From the NCBI GenBank assembly GCA_945865605.1, contig CAMBEL010000006.1:1-63693 (forward strand): 63,693 nucleotides of DNA, written 5' to 3'. This document shows, piece by piece, positions 7,861 through 15,601 of the stretch. Origin of the DNA: Bifidobacterium breve. Its GTDB lineage: Bacteria; Actinomycetota; Acidimicrobiia; IMCC26256; JAENVU01. Numbering within the stretch: the stretch's first letter is position 1; each line of letters opens with the position of its first letter. The notes beneath the pieces are model-generated. The model did no database searches and had not been told where the DNA came from. It saw only the letters and a program-made list of their open reading frames with translations. Both the position numbers and the translations under genes were made by a program.

Positions 7861-8837
7861 TTCTCTGCAAGTTCCTTGCTGTACCACGCAAAGGTCTTCT
7901 CGAGCCCTTCGCGCAACTGAACCAGCGGTTCCCAACCAAGCAATTCACGCGCAAGACCAATGTCGGGTTTCCGTTGCGTAGGGTCATCAACCGGCAGGGG
8001 TTCAAACACAATCTCTGACGAGGACCCAGTCACATCGAGAACCGTAAGTGCCAGTTCCATCACCGTGAACTCCTTCGGGTTACCAATGTTGACGGGACCC
8101 ACATAGTCGGATTCGAGCAGGGCAACGATTCCACGAATCTCATCATCCACGAAACAGAACGAGCGACTTTGTCCTCCATCGCCATAGACAGTCAGCGGCT
8201 CTCCTGCTAATGCCTGAACAAGAAAGTTGGAAACAACGCGACCATCAGCTGGCCTCAACCGCGGTCCGTAAGTATTGAAAATGCGTAGCAGCCGAATGTC
8301 GACGCCGTGCTCGCGGTGATATGCGAACGTAATCGCTTCACCAAACCGCTTGGCTTCGTCGTAAACGCTGCGTGGGCCGATTGGGTTTACGTGACCCCAA
8401 TAACTCTCGGGCTGAGGGTGAACTAACGGATCGCCATACACCTCACTAGTTGATGCGAGCATGAACTTCGCATCGTTAGAACGCGCTAGTCCGAGTGCAT
8501 TGTGAGTACCGACAGATCCGACCTTCAGTGTCTCGATCGGGTAGTTCAAGTAGTCGATCGGACTCGCAGGCGAAGCAAAGTGCAATACCGCATCGATTGG
8601 GCCATCGACCGAGATGAACTCGGTTACATCTTGTTGAATAAATCTGAACTCTGGTGCTGACTGCAGCGCCGTCAGATTCTCCATCCTCCCAGTAAGGAAG
8701 TTGTCGATTCCAATGACATCCCAACCGCCGCCGATCAATGATTCGCATAAGTGCGAACCTAGAAAGCCGGCCGCTCCCGTAACTACTGCCCTGCGACGCT
8801 TCGATGCCGCTTCTCCCGCGTTTTGATCAGGGGTCAC
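7857..8837 (-). CDS. UDP-glucuronate decarboxylase (UDP-xylose synthase)
   Basis: An extended SDR of 326 residues with [18 protein letters not shown], then the family hallmark [30 protein letters not shown] and the YxxxK pair in [11 protein letters not shown], and [11 protein letters not shown]. These match UDP-glucuronate decarboxylases that oxidise C4, lose C6 as CO2 and reduce back to UDP-xylose. It overlaps the UDP-glucose dehydrogenase gene by four bases, so substrate supply (UDP-glucose to UDP-glucuronate to UDP-xylose) is encoded back to back. A close homologue that releases UDP-4-keto-pentose cannot be ruled out. Cytoplasmic; supplies pentose for the surface glycan. Confidence 0.88.
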   Translation of the reverse strand: MTPDQNAGEAASKRRRAVVTGAAGFLGSHLCESLIGGGWDVIGIDNFLTGRMENLTALQSAPEFRFIQQDVTEFISVDGPIDAVLHFASPASPIDYLNYPIETLKVGSVGTHNALGLARSNDAKFMLASTSEVYGDPLVHPQPESYWGHVNPIGPRSVYDEAKRFGEAITFAYHREHGVDIRLLRIFNTYGPRLRPADGRVVSNFLVQALAGEPLTVYGDGGQSRSFCFVDDEIRGIVALLESDYVGPVNIGNPKEFTVMELALTVLDVTGSSSEIVFEPLPVDDPTQRKPDIGLARELLGWEPLVQLREGLEKTFAWYSKELAEK

Positions 8838-10132
8838 GATCGGCCTACTCCCTCGTAGGTGAAGCCTCTACGCCGCAGCGCCACCGGGTCGAGCAAGTTA
8901 CGCGTGTCTAGAACATTCGGACTAGCGAGCGCGTCACGAACTCTGTTGAAGTCGAGCCATCTGAACTGGTCCCATTCTGTAAGCACCGCCAACAATGCAG
9001 CTCCAGCACAAACTTCGTAAGGGTCCGACACAATGACTAGACCAGGAACGGCCCTTTCGGCGGCCTCGCCCGCTGCGGGGTCGAAAGCTCGTACATTCGC
9101 TCCGCCCTCAATGAGACGTTGGGCAATCACGAGCGCAGGCGAATCACGAAGGTCATCGGTATTTGCCTTGAACGTGAGGCCCCACAACGCGATCGTTACC
9201 CCCTCAAGACTCCCTCCCACCATTGACGTGGCCTTCTCGACCATCCGTTCATGTTGGCGACGGTTTACTTCCACGACGCCATCGAGCAGCGCAAAGTCGT
9301 AGCCGGCATTGCGGGAGGCAAATAGCAATGCCGCTGTGTCTTTCGGGAAACATGATCCGCCGTAACCAGGACCGGGGTGGAGAAACTCAAAGCCAATTCG
9401 TTGGTCATAACCCATACCGAGCGTAACTTCACGAACATCTGCATCGACCGCTTCACAAAGATTGGCAATCGCGTTCACGAATGAGATCTTGGTCGCTAGA
9501 AATGCGTTAGACGCGTACTTAATCATTTCGGCCGATGCAGGATCGGTTACAAGTATCGGCGCGTCGAGGGCGCGATACAGCTCTGACACGCGCACGGCTA
9601 CCGACGGGTCATCACACCCGATCACCACGCGATTGGGATGTAGGAAGTCCTCAACCGAAGTCCCTTCGCGCAGGAACTCGGGATTCGATGCCACGCGCAC
9701 CTGATCGATCGACGCGCCAGCTTCGCCGAGAATCCGTTCAACTAGGCGCGTCGAGCCGACCGGCATTGTCGACTTATTGATTACAACAGCTCCGCGCCTT
9801 AATACTGGCGCAATTTCGCGGGCCACATCTTCAACAAAGGACAAATCGGCGCTGCCGTCGTCTGCTTGTGGAGTGGGCACGCATAGAAATACAAAGTCAG
9901 CAACAGCTGCGGCCTTTCGCGCACCAACCACGAACGAGAGACGCCCCGTCGCGAGTCCCTCCGCCAACAACGCAGGAAGCCCGTCTTCCAGAATCGGAAC
10001 TTCACCTTTGGAGAGCCGCTCAACGCGTTCCTCGACTATGTCTGCGCAAATCACACGGTGGCCAAGATGAGCCAAGCAGGTAGCGGTCGTCAGTCCGACA
10101 TATCCAGCACCAATGACGGCGACTTCACTCAC
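8834..10132 (-). CDS. ugd: UDP-glucose 6-dehydrogenase
   Basis: 432 residues with the UDP-glucose/GDP-mannose dehydrogenase layout: N-terminal NAD domain ([16 protein letters not shown]), [32 protein letters not shown], the catalytic cysteine in [12 protein letters not shown], and C-terminal [18 protein letters not shown]. It oxidises UDP-glucose twice to UDP-glucuronate with 2 NAD+. I take GTG 10132, which overlaps the stop of the dehydratase gene by four bases (GTGA); the ORF track's longer N-terminus is a read-back into that gene. The following UDP-xylose synthase is the obvious consumer. A UDP-GlcNAc 6-dehydrogenase activity feeding the amino-sugar genes at 47-52 kb is a less likely alternative. 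Confidence 0.92.
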   Translation of the reverse strand: MSEVAVIGAGYVGLTTATCLAHLGHRVICADIVEERVERLSKGEVPILEDGLPALLAEGLATGRLSFVVGARKAAAVADFVFLCVPTPQADDGSADLSFVEDVAREIAPVLRRGAVVINKSTMPVGSTRLVERILGEAGASIDQVRVASNPEFLREGTSVEDFLHPNRVVIGCDDPSVAVRVSELYRALDAPILVTDPASAEMIKYASNAFLATKISFVNAIANLCEAVDADVREVTLGMGYDQRIGFEFLHPGPGYGGSCFPKDTAALLFASRNAGYDFALLDGVVEVNRRQHERMVEKATSMVGGSLEGVTIALWGLTFKANTDDLRDSPALVIAQRLIEGGANVRAFDPAAGEAAERAVPGLVIVSDPYEVCAGAALLAVLTEWDQFRWLDFNRVRDALASPNVLDTRNLLDPVALRRRGFTYEGVGRS

Positions 10133-11154
10133 TGAGAGCCGCCGGTGATGCTTGGCACCCAAGTGTCCTCCAAAACCGGTGCCCTGTCCCTCAGGGGTTC
10201 CCACCACTCGCGCCGATCCCTGTACCACTCAACAGTCGCTCGCACCCCTGGCTCGAAATCAACGATCGGCTTCCAACCCAGTTCAGATCGCAACTTCGAA
10301 CTATCGAGCAGATACCGCCGATCATGCCCTGGGCGGTCAGGAACGATCGTCTTTAAGGATTGCGGTTTGTCAAGCACGTCGAGCACAAGATCTGCGATCT
10401 GTTCGATGCTCGCCTCTATGCCGCTACCGACGTTGTACGTCTCCCCTACGCGCCCCCCCGAGAGAATCACGTCAATCGCGGTGCAGTGATCGAAGACGTG
10501 CAACCATTCGCGCCGGTTCGCGGTGGATGCATACAACGGCAGGGCGATGTCATCTAATGCTCGCGAAGCGAATAACGGGATCACCTTCTCGGGAAACTGG
10601 TATGGCCCGTAATTGTTTGCGCAATTAGAAATTGAAATGGGGAGACCGAACGTCTCGTAATACGCGCGGACGACATGATCCGCTCCTGCCTTTGACGCGT
10701 TATAGGGCGTACGCGGGCGGTAGGGAGACTCCTCGGTGAATGCACCCGGATCATCCAGCGCGAGATCTCCGTACACCTCGCAGGTAGAAACATGGTGGAA
10801 GCGTTCGACGCCAACCCTACGTGCGGCCTCAGCAAGGACTTGGGTGCCCAAAACATTGGTTCTTACGAAGCGTCCCGGATCCAAAATGGCGAGGCTGTTA
10901 TGGGATTCAGCGGCGAAGTTAACAACAACGTCGACGTTGTTGTCACGAAGTGCACGCTCGATGAGATCACCGTCGCCGATGTCACCCTGCAGAAACGAGA
11001 TGCGTTCCCCGAGGTCGGCCAGATTCTCCCGGTTGCCGGCGTAGGTCAGCAGATCCAGGGCGACAACGCTATCTGTGGGGTGGGAATCGACCCAATAGCG
11101 CGCGAAATTCGAGCCTATGAAGCCAGCTGCGCCGGTCACCAACAGAGAGGACAT
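10129..11154 (-). CDS. dTDP-glucose 4,6-dehydratase-like protein (RmlB family, Asp-to-Cys variant)
   Basis: An extended SDR of 341 residues, the RmlB length. It has LLVTGAAGFIGSNFARYW, LDLLTYAGNRENL, the YxxxK pair in TPYNASKAGADH, SNCANNYGPYQFPEK and EWLHVFDHCTAI, all RmlB hallmarks. RmlB removes water from dTDP-glucose to give the 4-keto-6-deoxy sugar on the way to dTDP-rhamnose. In the active-site motif normally written STDEVYG this protein reads STCEVYGDL, so the general acid Asp is replaced by Cys. I saw no rmlA, rmlC or rmlD here. It is the first gene of the long operon, and a -10 hexamer lies six bases before its ATG with no Shine-Dalgarno sequence. Confidence 0.82.
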   Translation of the reverse strand: MSSLLVTGAAGFIGSNFARYWVDSHPTDSVVALDLLTYAGNRENLADLGERISFLQGDIGDGDLIERALRDNNVDVVVNFAAESHNSLAILDPGRFVRTNVLGTQVLAEAARRVGVERFHHVSTCEVYGDLALDDPGAFTEESPYRPRTPYNASKAGADHVVRAYYETFGLPISISNCANNYGPYQFPEKVIPLFASRALDDIALPLYASTANRREWLHVFDHCTAIDVILSGGRVGETYNVGSGIEASIEQIADLVLDVLDKPQSLKTIVPDRPGHDRRYLLDSSKLRSELGWKPIVDFEPGVRATVEWYRDRREWWEPLRDRAPVLEDTWVPSITGGSQ

Positions 11155-11160
11155 AACACC

Positions 11161-11166
11161 ATCGTA
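11161..11166 (-). promoter_or_regulatory. leaderless-type -10 element of the surface-sugar operon
   Basis: On the minus strand TACGAT is followed by GGTGTT and then ATG 11154 (TANNNT-N6-ATG). It would drive the eight overlapping or closely spaced genes down to 3535. Confidence 0.45.
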
Positions 11167-11217
11167 CGGGTCAAGGGCCTACGAAACCAAAGGGTCTGCC
11201 CGACGGGTGCATCCGAG

Positions 11218-12642
11218 TCAGCAGGCTGGAGTCGGCGGCTCAGCGCCCTTGTGTGGCTTCGTCGTAGCGGTGCCTCCTGCAGATTTTGTCGATGAAGTCC
11301 CCGCAGGCTTCTTGCCGGGAGCCGCCACACCCTGAAAGTCCGCGCCAAGAACCACAACTACGTCGGCATCTGCAATCGTGGCATCGGCGATCAACACGCC
11401 TATGCCACCTAGGTATTTCGAAAGCAACTTGGCCTTCTGTTCGTTGCCTGATGTGTAGCGAATCTGCGTTACCTCGACCGGTGCGGTATTTCCGACCCCA
11501 GCAGACACAAACGTAAACTTCTGCAATTGAGACATCGCTGTAGCGGCTGCGCCGCTGACCTCTCCACCGTTTAGAACGCGAACCCGGACCTGCGACGGCA
11601 GGCTCTTGATCTCCTCCTCGGTCGGTTGCGATCCAAACGTGTTCAATCGCGCGATTACCTGATCCGCGTCCGGCTGCTTCGCTGCCACGCGTACGCCGTC
11701 CCCGGCGTCTTTCACCGGAAGAGTCAACATCTCAAGTGCATCATCACTTTCGGGGTTCACTTTTCTAAATGTCTTGACCAAGCGGAAGATGTCTTGCTTC
11801 GATAGTTGCCGATCAACCTTGAGCTTCGGAATAACGGCGTCCGCTATGTCAAGTGCCTTCAACGGATTCGAGCCCGCCTTAACTGAGGCGGCACCCGCCA
11901 ATCGTCGAATGAAGTTCTGTTGTCGCGTGATCCGATCCAGATCTGCCCGCGGGCTCGCGTCCTGCCACTCACCAGTTTCTGCGTCGTAGAACTCAAGCGA
12001 ACGTGACCGAACATATTGCAAGGCTTGATTACCGTCGAGAGGTATGCAACCAGCACCCGGAATATTGAGACCGGAATAATCGTCACGCGCAGGCGAGGGG
12101 AAGTACACGGGAATCTTGCCGATGGCATCAACGAGGCCGACGAAAGCTTTGAAGTCCACTTCGACGTAATGACTAATTTCGAGTCCGAAGTTGGACTTGA
12201 GTGTGTCGATCAACTTCTGTTCACCGTCTCGGTTGTTGTTATAGGCGGCGTTAATACGATCGCTACCTTGGCCGGGGATGTCGACTACGAGGTCGCGAGG
12301 GAACGACACGAGCAATCCAGATTTCGCAGCTGGATCCACATGAAGAACCATGATCGTGTCTGATCGCTGGCCGCCCTGTTCCTCGGCGCTGCCAAATGCT
12401 TCCTCTTGGACCGCGTTCTCGACAAACTGACGGCTATCAGATCCAACGATTAGATAATTGGCTGCCTCCGCCGGGCCTTCCGCCATCAGTTCCAACTCGG
12501 GTGCCCGAGGAATCTCATTCAACCGATCGTCTACGACTTGGTTGCCGATCACCGTTCCGCCGACGACAAGCAGAAAACTCACTCCGAGCGCGATGAGAAA
12601 ACGGGAACGGAAGGCGCGCCAGGGCGATGCGGTCGAGTTCAC
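11218..12642 (-). CDS. LytR-CpsA-Psr (LCP) family cell-wall glycopolymer ligase with LytR_C domain
   Basis: 474 residues: short cytoplasmic N-terminus, one membrane helix (about residues 14-35, FLIALGVSFLLVVGGTVIG), then an external LCP domain with IVGSDSRQ, RSDTIMVLHVD, LLVSFPRDLVVDIP, DRINAAYN and LQYVRSR. A C-terminal LytR_C domain (VRVLNGGEVSGAAATA) and a Lys/Pro-rich tail follow. LCP enzymes move a finished polymer from its polyprenyl diphosphate carrier to peptidoglycan, so this is probably the last step for the linker-type glycan made by the neighbouring operon. The start is GTG 12642; TAACAT lies nine bases upstream, giving a leader of only two or three bases. It is divergent from pabB and 63 bases before rmlB. 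Confidence 0.9.
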   Translation of the reverse strand: MNSTASPWRAFRSRFLIALGVSFLLVVGGTVIGNQVVDDRLNEIPRAPELELMAEGPAEAANYLIVGSDSRQFVENAVQEEAFGSAEEQGGQRSDTIMVLHVDPAAKSGLLVSFPRDLVVDIPGQGSDRINAAYNNNRDGEQKLIDTLKSNFGLEISHYVEVDFKAFVGLVDAIGKIPVYFPSPARDDYSGLNIPGAGCIPLDGNQALQYVRSRSLEFYDAETGEWQDASPRADLDRITRQQNFIRRLAGAASVKAGSNPLKALDIADAVIPKLKVDRQLSKQDIFRLVKTFRKVNPESDDALEMLTLPVKDAGDGVRVAAKQPDADQVIARLNTFGSQPTEEEIKSLPSQVRVRVLNGGEVSGAAATAMSQLQKFTFVSAGVGNTAPVEVTQIRYTSGNEQKAKLLSKYLGGIGVLIADATIADADVVVVLGADFQGVAAPGKKPAGTSSTKSAGGTATTKPHKGAEPPTPAC

Positions 12643-12719
12643 GGTGGACTGATGTTAGGCGACGGGGGGCCTCTAAAACGGGCGCCGCAACCTACAGAGG
12701 TTCACACCACGGCACTCGC

Positions 12720-12725
12720 TAGCCT
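12720..12725 (+). promoter_or_regulatory. leaderless-type -10 element of pabB
   Basis: TAGCCT, six bases, then ATG 12732. No ribosome binding site precedes the ATG. Confidence 0.42.
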
Positions 12726-12731
12726 CGGGAC

Positions 12732-13970
12732 ATGCGAGGAGGTGCCCGCCTAGGAAACCGATCGTCTGGCGAAGTGCTCGCGGCACTCCCAGACGAAATC
12801 GCAGCCACCGTCGTGCGCGATGGCCCTGCGGTTGTGATCGCCTGCGGGACCGAAGAAGTAATTGAATCCAACGGCACTGACGTATTCGCCACCCTAGATG
12901 CGCTTTCGTCCGGTTGGTGGGCAGGGTTCATCAGTTACGAACTCGGACGAGCCGTTGAACGCGTAGAGCGCCGCGTCGGCCGCGTAGGACGCGCCTCGAA
13001 TCGCCCAGATGCGCGTTTCATTCGTTTATCCGCTCGGGTGCGGTTACAACCAGGACATGATCCGATCTTCGAGGGAAGAGGCGACGCCCTGCGCAGGCTC
13101 GTCGATGCGGTCGACAATCCTGAACCCGTGCCCTCCCCTGAAGGCGTCGACCGCTGGACTTCAAGTCTCAACCGCGATGAATACGAGCAAGGCGTACGAA
13201 CGATCGTCGAGCTAATCGAATCCGGTGACTGTTACCAGGCCAATCTCACTCGTCGCCTGACCGCACAGCCAGTCGATGCCATTCGACTCTGGAGCGCGGT
13301 CGATGCGGGCAATCCGGCGCCGCACGCGACCTTTTTTCGTTTCGACGATTTAGCCATAGTGTCGGCATCGCCTGAACTCTTCCTGCACCTCGATAGAGGT
13401 CGCGTTTTTACCAGGCCCATCAAAGGCACAAACAAGAACGCGCTCGATCTGATGGCGAGCGCGAAGGACTACGCCGAAAACGTGATGATCGTCGATCTTT
13501 CGCGTAACGACTTAGGCCGAATAGCTGTTCCAGGGTCCATCGAGGTGCCCGGGCTCTGTGAATTGGAAACCCATCCCGGACTCGTCCACCTGGTGAGCAC
13601 GGTCAGCGCTGAGATGCGAGACGGCGTCGGGCTTGGGGGATTGCTGCGCGCGACGTTCCCCCCTGCTTCGGTAACCGGCGCCCCGAAGCCGCGCGTTTTA
13701 CAGGTAATCGAAGACTTGGAACCGGTAACCCGTGACATCTACTGCGGTGCACTCGGTTGGATCGACACAGACCAGGCCCGCGCCGATCTAGCGGTAGCGA
13801 TCCGCACGTTCGCCATCGATGAAGAAACTCGTTTCGGTGTCGGTTCGGGAATTACCGCCGACTCCAACCCGACGGCAGAGTGGGAAGAGACGGAACTCAA
13901 GGCATCACACCTCCTTGCTCTAGCCGGAACAACGTCCGCGCGCGTGCAAGTTGGGGCGGGACTGCGATGA
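12732..13970 (+). CDS. pabB: aminodeoxychorismate synthase component I (chorismate-binding)
   Basis: 412 residues of the anthranilate synthase I/PabB/isochorismate synthase family. The chorismate-binding C-terminal domain shows SGDCYQANLTRR, ASPELFL, TRPIKGT, SAKDYAENVMIVDLSRNDLGR, HLVSTVSA, ATFPPASVTGAPKPR and GVGSGITADSNP. KPRVLQVI rather than the TrpE version, plus the adjacent class IV lyase, point to folate (4-aminobenzoate) rather than tryptophan synthesis. With a glutamine amidotransferase (PabA/TrpG, not in the window) it turns chorismate into 4-amino-4-deoxychorismate. Its stop overlaps the next start (ATGA). It is divergently transcribed from the LCP gene across 89 bases. Confidence 0.9.
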   Translation: MRGGARLGNRSSGEVLAALPDEIAATVVRDGPAVVIACGTEEVIESNGTDVFATLDALSSGWWAGFISYELGRAVERVERRVGRVGRASNRPDARFIRLSARVRLQPGHDPIFEGRGDALRRLVDAVDNPEPVPSPEGVDRWTSSLNRDEYEQGVRTIVELIESGDCYQANLTRRLTAQPVDAIRLWSAVDAGNPAPHATFFRFDDLAIVSASPELFLHLDRGRVFTRPIKGTNKNALDLMASAKDYAENVMIVDLSRNDLGRIAVPGSIEVPGLCELETHPGLVHLVSTVSAEMRDGVGLGGLLRATFPPASVTGAPKPRVLQVIEDLEPVTRDIYCGALGWIDTDQARADLAVAIRTFAIDEETRFGVGSGITADSNPTAEWEETELKASHLLALAGTTSARVQVGAGLR

Positions 13971-14803
13971 AGGTTTGGTTGAACGGCGTATTGGACGACG
14001 TCGAAAACCTACGGATCTCCCCCCTTGACCACGGGCTACTCACGGGCGACGGAGTTTTCGAAACGCTTCGCGTATACGGAGGGACTCCATTTGCATGGAG
14101 CCGCCATTACGCGCGGCTAATGGACTCGGCATCTGGTTTGGACCTGGACGTTCCTCCCGATGAAGAACTACGCGACGCCACAAAGGCCGTGATCGAAGCC
14201 AATGAAATCCTCGAAGCGCGACTACGCATCACGATCACGGGAGGCGAAGCACCCCTCGGCTCAGAGCGCAGCGATGCTCGCCACACGGTCATCGTTGCGG
14301 CAAGTCAGGTAGACGTTCCCCCATCAACAACGGATGTCGTCACCGCGCCTTGGGCACGCAACGAAAAGGGGGCAACCTCAGGAATGAAAACAATCTCGTA
14401 TGGGGAAAACGTCAGGGCCCTCGCATACGCCCATCAACGCGGAGCCGGAGAGGCCATATTCGCTAACACCCGCGGCGAGGTTTGCGAAGCGACCGGTTCG
14501 AATCTGTTTCTAGTTACAGATGGAATCCTTCACACGCCTCCGCCAGATTCCGGTTGCCTCCTAGGCGTGACGCGAGCTCTTATTATCGAACTAGCTGCCA
14601 CACATGGCATCGAACTCAGACAAGAGGCTCTCCCTCTCGATGCCCTGAAGGCATCCAACGAAGCTTTCCTCTCCTCAACAACACGTGAAGTGCAGGCCAT
14701 TAGCGCTGTCGACGGACGCGATTTGCCAATGGCGCCGGGACCGATAACCGAACTCCTCCGCGAATCATTCAGCGCTCTGGTTGCACGCGACCTCAACCCT
14801 TAA
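13967..14803 (+). CDS. pabC: class IV PLP enzyme, probable aminodeoxychorismate lyase PabC
   Basis: 278 residues of fold-type IV. VWLNGVLDDVEN and SPLDHGLLTGDGVFETLRV open the chain; the PLP lysine is in GMKTISYGENVRAL; GEVCEATGSNLFLV and GCLLGVTRALIIELA bind the cofactor phosphate. PabC splits 4-amino-4-deoxychorismate into 4-aminobenzoate and pyruvate. D-amino acid and branched-chain aminotransferases share the fold, so the assignment leans on the four-base overlap with pabB. ATG 13967 was chosen over the ORF track's 13880, which lies far inside pabB. The gene converges on birA with 13 bases between. Confidence 0.84.
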   Translation: MKVWLNGVLDDVENLRISPLDHGLLTGDGVFETLRVYGGTPFAWSRHYARLMDSASGLDLDVPPDEELRDATKAVIEANEILEARLRITITGGEAPLGSERSDARHTVIVAASQVDVPPSTTDVVTAPWARNEKGATSGMKTISYGENVRALAYAHQRGAGEAIFANTRGEVCEATGSNLFLVTDGILHTPPPDSGCLLGVTRALIIELAATHGIELRQEALPLDALKASNEAFLSSTTREVQAISAVDGRDLPMAPGPITELLRESFSALVARDLNP

Positions 14804-14816
14804 TTGAGTTTGCGCG

Positions 14817-15554
14817 TTAAGCCGGGCGCAGATGCACGACGTCACCTGCAGCGATAGTCACAACGTCGCCCGTGTCCGGTTGCACCAACAGGTGTCCGAA
14901 CTCATCTACGTCCACCGCAATACCAACGACAGACGAATCGTTGCGATCAACGCGAACCCGTTTACCCAATGTTACGAGTCGATCTCTATAACTTTGAAGC
15001 GTGACATCTAGATCATCGAGCAGTTCTGAATATCTGGCGAGGAACGCTTCAAGCACTTCGTCGCGCGTCGCCGACTGACCACCTTCGAGCGACACCGCCG
15101 TCGCGATCCCTTCGAGTTCTTGCGGAACCACATCCCACGCAAGGTTCACCCCGATTCCAACGACCACCGCATCCCCCGAAGCTTCGGCAAGTATTCCCGC
15201 GAGCTTCTTGTCGCCCACCAGCAAGTCGTTCGGCCACTTGATTTCAGCCATGACGCCTGTGGTTTGTTGCACCGCGTCAGCCATCGCAAGAGCCGCTGCC
15301 ATTACAACGATCTGCCGGTGCGATGCATCGAGTTCTGGGCGCAACAGGACCGAGACGAGCAAGGAGGTGCCCGCCGGGGTTTCCCAGGTTCGGCCTAAGC
15401 GTCCTCGGCCAGCACTTTGCCTATCGGCCACCACAACAAGACCTGTGGGAGCACCTTCGCGAGCCCTATCGAGCAAGTAACGATTAGTTGAATCGACATC
15501 ATCGAGACGCAAGATGTCAACGAATCGGTGCGAGTTGTCGTTCGGCACATTCAC
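14817..15554 (-). CDS. birA: biotin--[acetyl-CoA-carboxylase] ligase
   Basis: 245 residues, the short form without a DNA-binding domain. Motifs are LDDVDSTNRYLLDRA, the adenylate-binding GRGRLGRTWETPAGTSLLVS, KWPNDLLVGDKKLAGILAE and VVGIGVNL. It activates biotin with ATP and attaches it to the lysine of carboxyl-carrier domains. Since the N-terminal helix-turn-helix is missing, it should not repress transcription as E. coli BirA does. Its GTG start lies 47 bases from, and divergent to, the carboxylase gene whose product carries the biotin site. TATTCT is seven bases before the GTG. Confidence 0.92.
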   Translation of the reverse strand: MNVPNDNSHRFVDILRLDDVDSTNRYLLDRAREGAPTGLVVVADRQSAGRGRLGRTWETPAGTSLLVSVLLRPELDASHRQIVVMAAALAMADAVQQTTGVMAEIKWPNDLLVGDKKLAGILAEASGDAVVVGIGVNLAWDVVPQELEGIATAVSLEGGQSATRDEVLEAFLARYSELLDDLDVTLQSYRDRLVTLGKRVRVDRNDSSVVGIAVDVDEFGHLLVQPDTGDVVTIAAGDVVHLRPA

Positions 15555-15561
15555 GACCCGT

Positions 15562-15567
15562 AGAATA
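15562..15567 (-). promoter_or_regulatory. leaderless-type -10 element of birA
   Basis: On the minus strand TATTCT, seven bases, GTG 15554. No Shine-Dalgarno sequence is present. Confidence 0.4.
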
Positions 15568-15601
15568 CGGCGGCCCTCGCCCCCTCCGTATTGGATAGCC
15601 C

